Shown: positions 1 to 10,969 of the stretch, piece by piece
How the letters are laid out: each line of letters begins with the position of its first letter
Numbering within the stretch: the first letter of the stretch is position 1
Assembly (NCBI GenBank): GCA_905160935.1
Contig: CAJHZI010000563.1
Location: 1,004,001-1,068,000, forward strand
Direction of reading: 5' to 3'
DNA: 64,000 nt
Source of the DNA: Enchytraeus crypticus
Taxonomy: Eukaryota > Annelida > Clitellata > Enchytraeida > Enchytraeidae
Notes under the pieces: generated by a model
What the model saw: only the letters and a program-made list of their open reading frames with translations
Told to the model about the DNA's origin: nothing
Database searches by the model: none
Translations under genes and position numbers: made by a program

Positions 1-114
1 TGTAATTACGCTTAATTTCGTATTGCATTTTTCTTTACAAAAATTATGTTAATTCTGGAATCGTGCAATGTAATTACAAATATATTTAATTACATCATCA
101 TCAACCATTTTGAG

Positions 115-238
115 CTGAGCATGTAGCAAACCCAATTAGGTAGTGGACTGCACTACAGCATGTGCTGGGTTCTAAGCCAGTACCCATCACGTCACTGGTA
201 TGTCTTCGAGACAGGCAACGGACTTAAAGTTAGGCTGC
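115..238 (+). mobile_element. tRNA-derived SINE, diverged
   Basis: A box-B-like block (GCTGGGTTCTAAGCC, about 164-178) is followed by a short GTCACTGG block and then by ACGGACTTAAAGTTAGGCT. That last block resembles the ACGTTAAATTTAGCT tail of the other SINEs in this window, for example the copy near 54600. The order promoter box, CACTGAC-like block, GACGTTAA-like tail is conserved among them. The copy is old: the tail motif is degenerate and no clear target-site duplication is visible. Confidence 0.5.
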
Positions 239-479
239 AACGTTTTGCATTTCATTTACATTTCATTAGACCGAGCGATAGCATTCATATTTATGCTTCA
301 GTTTGATACGTTAAATTCACTGTGTTTTTACCGTACTGCGTTGTATTGTACTGTATTGTATTGTTCTGTGTTGCATTGTATTTGTACTGTTCGGTTCTTT
401 AATAAGCTATATTGAACTTTTATTGTATGTGTTGTAATGATTTTACGCAATTAAGCAATTATATGCGTTGGCGACTACT

Positions 480-566
480 TTTCAGAGTCTGCTTGAGACG
501 TCCCTGACAAGGCCATATGGTGAGGAACTGGGCTTAAAATTCTTAGTGATTGATTGCTTGATTTTG
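480..566 (+). mobile_element. SINE/LINE 3' tail fragment with GATT-repeat end
   Basis: GAGACGTCCCTGACA, a TGGTGAGGAAC block and CTTAAAATTC end in short TGATT repeats. The first two blocks match the 3' end of the L2-like LINE at 22265-22320 (ACGTCCCTGACATC, GGTGAGGAAAC). The same tail with GATT repeats recurs at 14535-14612. It is a 5'-truncated or very degenerate copy, and whether it derives from the LINE or a SINE cannot be decided. Confidence 0.5.
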
Positions 567-1562
567 TAAAGCATATATTTTGTATCTGCATTCTGTCCTA
601 TCTTTTTCATTATAAGGTTTTGCAAGACGATTCAAATGGTTTATTTTTAAATTTAACCAATTATATTCTTTAATACAAAGGGATTTCGTACGATAATGGT
701 CACACGTTTAATTCAAAATCATTCAATTCACTATGGAGTCACTACTACTGTATAGTTTATGCTTCTAACCGTCTTTGTCTAAAAACGACTTCGAATAAGA
801 GAGAGGATGTAAATAAAGTATATTGATTGATGACATTTTACTTGACTGTTTTTTAAAGTATGAGATATTTGTATTATATCCATCCATCAAGGATTGAATC
901 CATTGCCTTCTGTATGAGATCCTTAAGTTTGTATCATTGTAGGCCCTACATATCTTATGTAATGTATTATGGAATCAATCTTCTATGTCTGCGATGATAA
1001 TGAATGATTTTCACTACATCATAATTATATGAGTTCATATTCTGCATTTTACTCCAATGTAAAACGTCGACGAAATATTTGAATTCAATCTGTAACAAAA
1101 GATTATATAATTTCGTAACTGCGCGATGTCTGCTACTGCGTGCCAATCTGAGTGGAATTTGATTTTTTCTCATTCCGTTTGGCGCCGAGGTTTGCATGTT
1201 TACAACGCCTGCTCGCGCATTTAATGCGTGTCCATTTAGCGTGCACGTCCGTCTCTGCGTGTACGCCTCGTGTCGATATTTAATTACCTATCACTGGCTG
1301 AACAATCTCGGATATTTTCGGCCCAAAACTGCAATTAATTAGCCGTCTTATCGATTGAGCACGTTCAAAAGTTATTAACACGTTACAGGTAATACATTCT
1401 GCAGTTGATTTCCATCAGATTTCCGCTGCAGAAGTGTTTTAATCTGTATGTGATATCATGGGTTCTAGGGATGTTTCTGTCTTTTTGGTCTTCTATGGTT
1501 TAAATATGCACATTAAATTGACTACCTCACTTGAGATCTTGATTGCACAAAGTAATAAGTTA
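566..1562. other. Stretch without a recognised gene; CpG-richer tract at 1135-1330
   Basis: No coding exon or repeat family was recognised. From about 1135 to 1330 the sequence is richer in GC and CpG than its surroundings (GGCGCCGAGG, CTCGCGCATTTAATGCGTG, GTGCACGTCCGTC). It is followed by TAATTA-type motifs near 1282 and 1332. This could be a regulatory element or a diverged repeat, and single-sequence reading cannot decide. Confidence 0.3.
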
Positions 1563-1572
1563 ATTGTTTAAC

Positions 1573-1735
1573 TCCAGTTTCTCTCTTTCTTCTCTCTTTC
1601 TTCTCTCTTTCTTCTCTCTTTCTTCTCTCTTTCTTCTCTCTTTCTTCTCTCTTTCTTCTCTCTTTCTTCTCTCTTTATCTTTCTCTTTCTCTCTTTCTCT
1701 TTCTATGTGTGTGTTTTTCTCTCTCTCTCTCTATC
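1573..1735. repeat. TC-rich minisatellite, 11-bp unit, grading into (TC)n
   Basis: About nine near-identical 11-bp units (TTCTTCTCTCT) run from about 1580 to 1673. They are followed by irregular CTTTCTC repeats, a short TGTGTGTG stretch and (TC)n. It is a polypyrimidine tract with no coding meaning. Confidence 0.9.
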
Positions 1736-1885
1736 TCTCATAAATATGGCATTTTATTGGACGATTGCATGAATTTCAAGTAGTGCAACATAAATTTTTG
1801 TTTTTGCTTAAATTCATTATTTGTCACTAACATAATTTTCCTAAAGAAGATGAATTGCATCATACGGATATGAGCAAACTGACAT

Positions 1886-2390
1886 TCGAGGAACTAGGAT
1901 TCACTAATGGATGATACCTGTAGACTAGGGATTCACTAATGGATGATACCTGTAGACTAGGGATTCACTAATGGATGATACATGGTAGACTAGGGATTCA
2001 CTAATGGATGATACCTGTAGACTAGGGATTCACTAATGGATGATACATGTAGACTAGGGATTCACTAATGGATGATACCTGTAGACTAGGGATTCACTAA
2101 TGGATGATACCTGTAGACTAGGGATTCACTAATGGATGATACATGTAGACTAGGGATTCACTAATGGATGATACCTGTAGACTAGGGATTCACTAATGGA
2201 TGATACATGTAGACTAGGGATTCACTAATGGATGATACCTGTAGACTAGGGATTCACTAATAGACGATACATGGAGACTAGGGATTCACTAATAGACGAT
2301 ACATGGAGACTAGGGATTCACTAATGGATGATACCTGTAGACTAGGGATTCACTAATGGACGATACATGGAGACTAGGGATTCGTTGATG
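1886..2390. repeat. 32-bp minisatellite, about 15.5 copies
   Basis: The unit starts ACTAGGGATTCACTAATGG and continues ATGATACCTGTAG, 32 bp. Copies vary at a few fixed sites: CCTGTAGA versus ACATGTAGA versus ACATGGAGA, and AATGGATG versus AATAGACG. The first unit lacks one G and the last is partial and diverged. The two adjacent AATAGACG units suggest a recent local duplication. Confidence 0.95.
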
Positions 2391-2769
2391 GACCTCCAGA
2401 GGATGTGGAATTTAGAAATGAAACTTTCAGATAACGTGCACTGAAATTTAGATCATCTGAGAAACTTGCATAAACTTCCATTAAATCCATTGGAGGTTTC
2501 AAAGAGATTAAACTCAAATTATTTACTGGTGAAGTTTGAACGCTTTCGCTCTATATATTGTTGGCTTTGGATTTAAATTGAGTAATATAAGGTTTTTTTC
2601 AAAAAATATTTGAATAAAACATAGCTCGCATTCTCGCATTTTCGTATCCTCTTATCTCGCATTCAGCCTAACCACCGCGAATACTTCGGTTCTCTAATTC
2701 TAATGATAGTTTTAATAAATAGCATGCTTGATTGTTAAGTATAAGGTCTGATGATTTATTTCAGATTGA

Positions 2770-3080
2770 ACAATTATGAACATAAGCTCAAGCATAATCT
2801 CAAGCATATGTATAAGCTCTAGCATGAACATAAGTTCAAGCATGAGCTAAAGCATAAGTATAGGCTCAAACAAGGGCTCAAGCTGAAGTAAAAGCTCGAG
2901 CATCAACATAAGCGCAAGCATAAGCATAGGCTCAAGCATAAGTATAAGCTCAAGAATAAGTATAAACAGTATAAACTTTAGCATAAGTATACGGTCGAGC
3001 ATCAGCATAAGTACAATCATAAGCTCAAGCATAAGCTTAAGCGTAAGTATAAGCTCAGGCTTCAGCATAAGCTCAAGCAT
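2770..3080. repeat. Degenerate AAGCATAAG/AAGCTCAAG tandem array
   Basis: Hexamer-like units (AAGCAT, AAGTAT, AAGCTC) repeat irregularly for about 300 bp. The array is open in one minus-strand frame only because the unit length is a multiple of three and contains no stop, giving a meaningless Leu/Met-rich string. A related short array sits at 3221-3266. Confidence 0.85.
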
Positions 3081-3420
3081 GCGGTAAAAAACAAAAATTG
3101 TTGTCTGTCCTAATCAGATAACAATTTTCAGATGTCTCTAGGTTTTTTCGCGCTGAACAAAAAATTTATGAAAAATTCATTTCCGTGACCTCTAAGACTA
3201 AAGAGACAACAAAAACTAATCATCATAAGCATAAGTATAAGCATAAGTATAAGCATAAGTATAAGCTCTGGCATCAGCAAAAAGGCAAAAGGAATAAGTC
3301 CAACATGCGTTCAAAAACAAAAATTGCTATTTGTCCTAATCAATTAACTCATGTTTTTTCACCAAGAACAAAATCATTTTCCATGACCTTTAAGACTAAA
3401 AAGCCAACGAAAACTAACCA
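3081..3420. repeat. Diverged tandem duplication, two copies about 225 bp apart
   Basis: A block at about 3085-3215 and a second at about 3310-3420 share CAAAAATTG, then TGTCCTAATCA, then GTTTTTTC, then ATGACCTTTAAGACTAAA-like and CAA.GAAAACTAA-like segments. Each follows an AAGCATAAG array, so array and block were probably duplicated together as one unit before diverging. No conserved protein is visible in either block. Confidence 0.6.
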
Positions 3421-3489
3421 AAATACCGCTGAAATAACTACCGTAACTTCTACTTCATTGCAAGACTCCTCAAAGCTCTGACGTCGAAT

Positions 3490-5000
3490 TCTAGACTTGT
3501 GATGTAATGACTTTTGATTGGCTCTCGATGAGTAATACGGGTAAACAAATTGCGTGTGCAAATACTTAATAGCCGTGGAATTATCGATAGTGGTAGCTTT
3601 TTATTATCAGCCCGATGCTAAAACTAGAAAGAACAAAGCACGAATGCAGCGGCGGCGTGTACAGAAACGGTACTTAAGAAGTTACGATCGTGGGTTTGTT
3701 TACGAGCAATTAGATCATAAGCCAGTAGTAGGAAGCGGCTAAATGTCGAGCATCTGAGTGATGGTACAACGGTTGAGCGTACGGCTGCGGATCAATTGGT
3801 GCACTATTGAAAACCAAACTGTACCTGTTGTTATCTTATCGGTAGCCAGCTAGATAGAGAAAGAGAGAGATAGAGAGAGAGAAAGAGAGATGGGAAAGAG
3901 AGAGAGAGTCTGTATTATGACTTTCTTATTTTCTTTGGACTGATTTTCTGGATTTTGGAATTTGCACCGTTGTTGGAGTTTCTTTTTGCTTACCGGCTTG
4001 ATTTTGTCTCAATAGTGCTCGATGTTGTTATTGATGACTGTAATACTCTAATTGTTGTTGTGTTATGTTATGTTACTATTGAGTGGCAGGAATCATATTA
4101 TCGCGTGTGAGTGGGATCGACTGAACAGTGGTTTCCACTTCTAATTGTACTCCTTCTGACTATTGTTCTTAAAATTAAAAAAGTAAATTAATATTAAGAG
4201 GTTACAAAGAGTTCTCTATCTCCCTATCTCAGTTGACTTTCCTTCTGAGTGCTCATGGTGTGTTAGTGTCTCAGTGGGATATGATTAGTCAATCTGCTTT
4301 CAGGCTTCTTAATCCATCTACAACAACAATCCATCTATTAACCATTTAATCTCTTCCTTAAAGTCATGATTTATCCACACTCTAAAATAGCTTATACCTT
4401 GTTCAAATATGGCTACTGATTAGGTTCTATTAACCTTCATCAGTTCTTGCATAATTGCCTCTTAAGACATGTGCAGTTTGCAGTTGTTAAACTGCAGTTT
4501 ACCAACTAACCACAGATTACTTATTTTGGTGATCCGGGATAACAACTAAGACCAGTCACAACTAACTATCGTTTTACTAAATATTTATAAATAACCTTTA
4601 TAAATACTCTTTATGTTCGCGTCTAGAAATAACTTTTATTGCCTATGACTTTTTAAAATCAAGTAATAGAGAGGTTTCGGACTTGGACAGAATGATTTAG
4701 ACATACACGTGTAGAAATATTGAAAGCTTAATCGAGTGTAAGAAATTGATCAAGAAGTGTTCGTGTAATTGCTCGATAACTAATCTCCTAAGACGCTCGT
4801 TTAGAAAGAACGTTAAGCAAGCAATAAAGCAGTCGGTGTAGAGCTCAGCGTGTGAGATGGAAGAATGTTCAGCTCTGTAGCTCGATTACAACTATTCATT
4901 GTTATTATGATTACATTATTAATATTACACTATTATTAGATTATTATTATTACATTCGATTACATTAGATGGATTAGAACTATTACATTATCGTTCTCCC
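3490..5000. other. Stretch without a recognised gene
   Basis: Apart from a (GA)n tract at about 3855-3910 and ATTATTACATT-type low complexity at 4900-4985, nothing was recognised. Short open frames here have no domain, signal peptide or codon bias. Confidence 0.5.
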
Positions 5001-5004
5001 TCTC

Positions 5005-5260
5005 TTAGTGCACTGCCTACTGGCAGGTCCATGGTACATAACGCCTCCACTCTTCTCTGTCTTCCGCCTTCCTCTTCATTTCCACATATGAGTGGGTCTT
5101 TAAATCATCTAACATTCCTAATCTCGGCCTGCCCCTGCCTCTCTTTCCTTCCATTCTACCTTCTATGACCTCTTTTAATAGACCTTCCCCCCTTAGAATG
5201 TGTCCACTGTCCTATCCATCTCTTCTTCCTATCCATATCTTCTTCCTACATTATCATTAT
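5005..5260 (-). mobile_element. 3' end of an RTE/Jockey-like LINE (C-terminal coding tail)
   Basis: Read on the minus strand, 5165 down to 5030 encodes a continuous tail beginning EGKRGRGRPRLGMLDDLK and continuing AEDREEWRRYVPWTCQ before a stop. GKRGRGRPR, then a DDLK block, then DREEWR is the familiar C-terminal end of many animal non-LTR retrotransposons. Upstream on that strand (5260-5180) related sequence is frame-disrupted. The 3' end has GGCAGTGCACTAAGAGAGGG. The copy is 5'-truncated. The clade is uncertain: RTE-, Jockey- and I-type elements all carry such tails. Confidence 0.7.
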
Positions 5261-5334
5261 TACATTATTATTACTACATTTCATTACATTAGCTGGATTG
5301 CAATTGATATAAAATGGCCTCGATTAATATCATT

Positions 5335-5440
5335 TTTTCTGTCGAAAGCATGTCAGCAACGGGATAAACTCTGGATTTGAGCCCTACATCTGCTGAACCG
5401 CTGTCAGACGCTTTACCGATATCCTGCCGGCCCAACGGCT
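5335..5440 (-). mobile_element. tRNA-derived SINE, minus strand
   Basis: The reverse complement shows box-B-like GGGCTCAAATCCAG (complement of 5371-5384) and then a CCCGTTGCTGACATGC block (5345-5362). This is the layout of the better-preserved copy at 8596-8722. The far tail is lost or unrecognisable. Confidence 0.55.
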
Positions 5441-5479
5441 CCTCCCTGAAATTAAAACCTACGTCAGAATTTAACTCCA

Positions 5480-7440
5480 CAACGAATGTGGTTTTCAGAT
5501 TTTCAAATATTGTACAATTCCGTTCGTAATTATTTCATTACGCACTTAAACGATTTTACTTGTAGTATTTTGTCACTTCTATTCGATTGTGCTATGTGTT
5601 TAATATTGATGTTTATTATTTATTAACTACGAGGAAAGGTGGCGGAAGTTCTACTTCACTTGCTTCTTTATTGTGTGCTAAAAAAATCGTCATATGTTAT
5701 AATCCTAACGAAAATTAGTTTTGAAGTGAGTTCAGTGCCCGCCGCAATTTTGGGCAATCAGGTGGCGATCATGTGATTTTCTGGGTAGTTGAGAAAGAAG
5801 ATCAACTGAAGATCCGAGTGGCCGACACACTTCGGAACTAAGAAATTTGAAATATTTAATGACTAATGGCGTGGAAAGTGATAGTTTTGCCTCTTAGGAG
5901 CACTCACGAACATCTACTGGTTGGAAAAGCTTTCGAAACTCTCTTCTTACGATGCACAAATATGTGTGGCTCTTACGCATTCAATTTTATTTCCTATGAC
6001 CGGTCTAAATTATTAGCAACTTCTGCCTGATTGTGTGTTTGAACACTATTTGAATGCCAGAGATTCGATTTCTATAAGCTGTAGTGCCGATACCAGAGAA
6101 CGTATCACTGGCTAAGCAATAAGTTTATGTTTATAACAGTCTCTCGTGATATTGTCTCATCACACACACTGCTCGTCTGTCTGCTAGAATTACTTTAGTA
6201 GAAGATTACGATGGCATTTAGATATTTCTTGCTCTCTCTCTCTCTCTCTCTCTCTATGCAGATCACTGTTAGATGGCAGGTCCTGGATACCTACTGACGG
6301 TATTACTAGCCATCAAATACTGATTGTTGCTGAGTTGACCTAAATCACGTATTGCTATTTTCCTGACGAATAACGTCTCTACAGGGTAGTATCTAAGTTG
6401 CGTAGTAATTGTTTAAAAATGTTTATAACACACGATTACTGTTCAATAATAGTCATAGCAATTCTATAATCTTAAAACACATATTTTCGCACGATCCTTC
6501 CCTCTAAATTCCGTGATCTGATCTATTTTAAGTATCTCTTGGTTTCTTGTTTTTTGGCTATATTAATGATGATAATGTTTTGGTTTTGTGGTGCTTGCTA
6601 TTATATATAATATTATATTGCATATTGCTTGTTTTACAATATGGAATTTTTTCAAAGTACAGATATGCCTTTGCATGATATACTATACTAAACATTACAT
6701 ACATGTATGATAGCTAAGTGGTGATATTTTTACAGAGTAAAAAATTAAGGAATTCATTATTGTTATTCATGCACGATGGTATCTATCACTTTTATTATAA
6801 CATTTCAAAATGGTTCATTTCGAATTTTGCGGTCTTGCAAATGTCCGATACTTGGAAATAAACTCGACCGAAAATTGAATTCAGACTGGAATTCAGACTG
6901 GCAAAATTCATATAAGTAATGCTATTGCATATAGATATAGGAAAGCTCTCGTAATCGACATATTAGTGTATTCAATTTTTCTGGCCATATAAAGTTTACC
7001 TCTTCTTGACATCCGACACTGCACGTTATGGACGTAATTTTGTATTGAGGCAATTAGTTTCCAGCATTGCTTAATTCCGATAGTATATTATTTAAGTTAA
7101 ATAAAATCCAATATATTGCCATATACAGTAAATATACTGCCTGTCAGCTGGATCACTTTTAATACATTTTCGTAGTTCTTGTATTTATGTTGATAAATAT
7201 GTTGAACTATAGTATGTTCATTTTTAAGCCTAATTGCGGATTGTGAATAAAATTATGTATCTAGAATCTGCTATTTTACGAAACACTAGAATATTATTGT
7301 CCTTGAATGTGTATAACTACGAAGTAATTGAAAAGCTTACGTTAATATCACTTTTCTGAAGTTGAACAGCCAAAATTGCGCTCTGCAGTAAACCGCAATT
7401 TTTCTCGCAGAAATTTTATTGCGTAAATTTTCAGTGAACG
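5480..7440. other. Stretch without a recognised gene
   Basis: It holds a (TC)n run at 6231-6256 followed by AGATGGCAGGTCC (about 6271), a possible remnant of the TGGCAGGTCC-ended repeat family also seen at 40430. A short direct repeat GAATTCAGACTGG lies near 6878-6900. No exon-like open frame was recognised. Confidence 0.45.
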
Positions 7441-7449
7441 TAATACCGG

Positions 7450-7532
7450 GCTGATGGTGATGCTGTAATAGCAGAAATGTTGGTGATATACTGATGGTGA
7501 TGCTGTAATAGCAGAAATGTTGGTGATATACT
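7450..7532. repeat. 39-bp tandem duplication, two copies
   Basis: The unit CTGATGGTGATGCTGTAATA followed by GCAGAAATGTTGGTGATATA occurs twice back to back with no visible difference. It is a recent local duplication in non-coding DNA. Confidence 0.9.
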
Positions 7533-8055
7533 GATCCAATACCAACGAAGGTTAATACGCTGTTGGACATCCCAGATAGGATCGATCCCGAGCGATATCT
7601 GGACGAGGATATGGGGGCGGTGGGTGGAAGAAGGGTGATGGCGAATCGGAGTAATTTCATCAGAAAGTAGCAAAGATTAGAGAAAATGAAGTGAGTTTTG
7701 AGTTTTTTATTGTTTCAGTTGTTGCTTGAAATTTCTAAAATAATTGCGGTAAATTCGTGAATTTTCTAGTGGGGAGTGCCACCCCTGATACCTTGGAGTA
7801 GATGACTGGGGAGGGAACGATTGAGTCGTCCTCTTAAGGGAGCGAATCGACTCTTGCGTCACGGTTAGTCTCTAAATCATGGGAATTAAAAATAAGGCCC
7901 GTAATAGCTGTCGAGAATCAGAAAATTTACTCTTTTATATTTGTGGCGATAGAAATGACTATCTACATGTAGATCGATGTAGATGTTGTGGCTTGCGATG
8001 AAATTCCCGAGTTCAATGGGTGCAGTTTTAATGTCGCTTTCGTTGTTCGATGACG

Positions 8056-8150
8056 ACATAGATGACCACATAGATGACCATATATAGCTGACCACATAGA
8101 TAACTACATAGATGACCACTTAGATGCATCTATGTGGTCATCTATGGTCA
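8056..8150. repeat. ACATAGATGACC repeats ending in a 40-bp palindrome
   Basis: Several copies of ACATAGATGACC precede 8107-8146. There CATAGATGACCACTTAGATG is followed at once by its reverse complement with one mismatch. The palindrome seems to have formed from the repeat unit itself. Confidence 0.85.
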
Positions 8151-8595
8151 TTTAACTTGTTTAATGTGTCTGTAAAATGTAACATATCTGTTAAATATTG
8201 ATCTCTTGTTTTGCAATAAGCTGCTGTTTTAAATTGTTACAGTCCGCAGTTTTGTCAGATGAGTGATTCATAAATGAATAAAAATGAATACATTATCATC
8301 CATTCGGCCATCTAACGGGTACAGGAATATACACTTGTATATGTATAGAGACAATTATGTCAAACTACTTCAGTCGAGAAATGACTGGTTGATATTTTTA
8401 GCTATGATTGTAATTTCTGTCAGCAATTTCTACGCCAATCCGATGGGCGACATTAACTCGACCAGTTTTTGAATCGATCTGCGGAGTGGATGAAACGGTG
8501 CAATAAATTTTCTTTAGTTGCTACTGTGTCCGGGGCAAAATGGAATCATTTTGTAGCGAAGTAGAGACACAGCTAGGCATCAAGAGCAAACTACA

Positions 8596-8722
8596 GGGTA
8601 AAGCTAAGATTAACGTCAGTTTCCTCACTCGAAAGCGATGTCAGTAACGGGCGAGCTCAGGATTTGAACCTGCACATACAGATCCGCGCTCGAATATCTT
8701 AACGACATCGCCATTGGCTCCA
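8596..8722 (-). mobile_element. tRNA-derived SINE, well preserved, minus strand
   Basis: On the minus strand it runs: head GGAGCCAATGGCGATGTCGT, box-B-like CAGGTTCAAATCCTG (complement of about 8657-8671), CCCGTTACTGACATCGC, GAGTGAGGAAACTGACG, then TTAATCTTAGCTTTACCC. The region from CTGACATC to GACGTTAA matches the 3' end of the L2-like LINE at 22265-22320. It is one of the best copies for reconstructing the family. Confidence 0.8.
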
Positions 8723-9114
8723 GCTATTGGGGCGATGTCTTCGTAGGGTGTACGAAGAAGTGTAGTAGCCTCGCTTTTATGAACTCTTACTCAGTTATGA
8801 TTTAATAGATTGTTCACGTCTTTTTCTTTGATCTTTATTTGCAAAATATCGGATGAGTGTCCTATAAACGTGGCGAGAGCCAATGCGTCCTGTAAGGTTG
8901 TAATATTTTATTTGTTTGTCTATGTTGATGTTGGATGTGTTATTCATGTAGATACACACAGTCAAATCAAATAAGAATGGTGTCGATATGGTTAACAAAA
9001 TATAAAAGTTAAGGCTTTTAGGTCAGACACAAGTGGATCTCAGAATAAGTGTAAGGACATAAGTATATTCTGATAATGATTCGCACATTTACACATAGCT
9101 TGTATTAATTTATT

Positions 9115-9141
9115 AGTTAGTGAGTATATTACTCACTAACT
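9115..9141. repeat. 27-bp inverted repeat
   Basis: AGTTAGTGAGT and ACTCACTAACT flank a five-base centre, so the arms pair perfectly over 11 bases. No element or gene is attached to it. Confidence 0.7.
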
Positions 9142-9599
9142 TTATATTACTTTTTATTAAAAGTATTGCTGAAGCACACTACATTAAATATTTGCAGAAT
9201 CATATAAAGCCTTTGCCCAAGAAAAGAAGTCTCTTGCTTATTGCTAGTATGCTCTGCAATAAATCTGACTATGCCATTAATGAAGTCAACTCCATCTGGA
9301 GTAATTATAATTATTATTTGTTGCTGTTGTGAATTTACTTATTTGCTGATAATTGTCTTGATGATGTCCAATACCTAAGAATCAAGTTGCTCTGAATTTT
9401 GCACTGAATACTTTATCTATTCGTATTCCAGAGGACCACTTCCACGAGGTTAGAAATTTATCCATAAGTCCCCGTTTATTAAGAATTTATTATGATGTTA
9501 CCACTCTCCCTTGCGAGTGTTTCGTGTATATAGAACTCTCTATCGTGCTACGATGTTTGCCCTATTTAAACAAGCATACAATAAAATTAAGGAATATAT

Positions 9600-9745
9600 A
9601 CGTTAACACCTAATAATTATAATCCAGGTTAGAATAAGAAATTGTTCCCAGTTTTTATAACTTTGGTGGTATGTTACAAAACTGGGGATAATTTATTGTT
9701 CTAACCTGGATTGTAATTATTCGACATTTATTATGTTAATGTACT
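9600..9745. mobile_element. Snapback inverted repeat, MITE-like
   Basis: The arm at 9614-9655 (start TAATTATAATCCAGGTTAGA) is the near-perfect reverse complement of 9678-9719, 42 bases each with about five mismatches, around a 22-base centre. Weaker complementarity continues outward (ACGTTAACA against TGTTAATGT near 9740) with a gap of about 11 bases on one side. No coding sequence is inside. The shape is that of a foldback MITE, but target-site duplications and other copies could not be confirmed. Confidence 0.55.
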
Positions 9746-10009
9746 TCTCGATAATATAATTATAATATTTAAATACATTGTTCTCTTTTAAGCTTGTGAG
9801 TGGTTTATTTAGTAATACATAGAGTTATCACTTACAAAATGTATGTAAGTTTTTAATACGGAGAAACTATTTACTCTCAATGTTTATAGAAGGGTTTTAA
9901 CCGTTTCATTAATTTTTTCCTTCAGCTCCTTCACTTATTTTAACTTTGTTTGCTGTTAAATTTCTGCATTTTATGTTAGATAATAGCTCAGCAGTTGTAT
10001 TGAAGACCA

Positions 10010-10112
10010 TGACCGTTAAGGTTATGTCTCAACAGATAGCAAATAACAGGCATTGAAATCGAACCATACACCTTCTGATTCGCCGTCATAAAAATAGCCA
10101 ATCATGCCAGCC
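10010..10112 (-). mobile_element. tRNA-derived SINE, diverged, minus strand
   Basis: The reverse complement carries box-B-like GGTTCGATTTCAATG (10051-10065) and an AACCTTAACGGTCATG tail (about 10012-10026). The middle of the tail is poorly conserved. It lies head to head with the + strand SINE that starts at about 10140. Confidence 0.5.
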
Positions 10113-10139
10113 GCTTTTTCAAAAATGCATACATTCTGC

Positions 10140-10270
10140 TTGGGCCTAGCCAATGGCTTGTTGGTAAGTTGTTCGAAAGAGTATCAGTAGGTGCGGGGTT
10201 CATATCCTGTGTTCTCCTCGCTACACACTTGTCAGCGAGCAGGAAACTGACGTCAAATTTGGCTCTAACT
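10140..10270 (+). mobile_element. tRNA-derived SINE
   Basis: The copy has a head with TAGCCAATGGCTTGTTGGTA, box-B-like GCGGGGTTCATATCCTG (10193-10209), a CACTTGTCAGCGAGC block and AGGAAACTGACGTCAAATTT. The GGAAACTGACGT tail agrees with the copy at 8596-8722. It forms an inverted pair with the SINE at 10010-10112. Confidence 0.7.
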
Positions 10271-10884
10271 TTTATGCAGTTACGCCTCTTTGTGCATTTA
10301 TTACCATTTAGAATTCCTCTAAGCATTTCTCAAATGTTTTGCTAAGCATAATCGGGGTCGTAGAGTGCTTTGTTAGCTGCGCAGAACAAGAACAAGTCTT
10401 TTACCGCGCAAAAACAACAAGAACGAGGCTGGGTATATGCTGCTTATTGTCTCTTATCTTATCAGCAATGGGCGGATGATGTCGCCTCAGGTTATATGCT
10501 ACAGTTGGTTAACGCCGTGGAGTTATAATAGTCTGGAGTTGCAATAGCGAGACTTATTTGAGGCTTTATGCTGGTGTGGATTTACGCAGATAATTGTTGT
10601 GATACACTCTACAACGCCGTTGAATTTTAACCTTTCAATTTAACCTAGTTCCCTTGTGAAGTCTCGGTACATGTTGGATAAATTAGCAAATGTTCGTTAA
10701 ATGGTTGATTCAAGCGGAACATTACGTGTAAAATAGGGCACAATATTTTATGTCTTTGACGTAGATGAGAAACCATTTATTTCGAGTATATGGCTTTTGA
10801 CTGATCTACTTTTATAAAGAGAAAATCTTTTTGAGTGTATTGTGTAGTTTACTTAGGTTTCTTCAGGATGGAATAGAATAGAAT

Positions 10885-10965
10885 AGATAATATGTTTATT
10901 AACAAATAAACATATTATCTATATTATTAAATAACATATTATTTGATCCTTGTTTAGGATCAAAT
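10885..10965. repeat. Two adjacent perfect hairpins
   Basis: AGATAATATGTTTATT (10885-10900) is followed, after AACA, by its exact reverse complement. At 10941-10965 ATTTGATCCT and AGGATCAAAT flank TGTTT. Both stems are perfect and lie in AT-rich DNA. No gene or mobile-element ends were recognised. Confidence 0.8.
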
Positions 10966-10969
10966 ATAA

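Noticed and set aside
1886-2390. CRISPR array
   Set aside because: Units are contiguous and near-identical with no unique spacers, in a eukaryotic genome. The same applies to the other tandem arrays.
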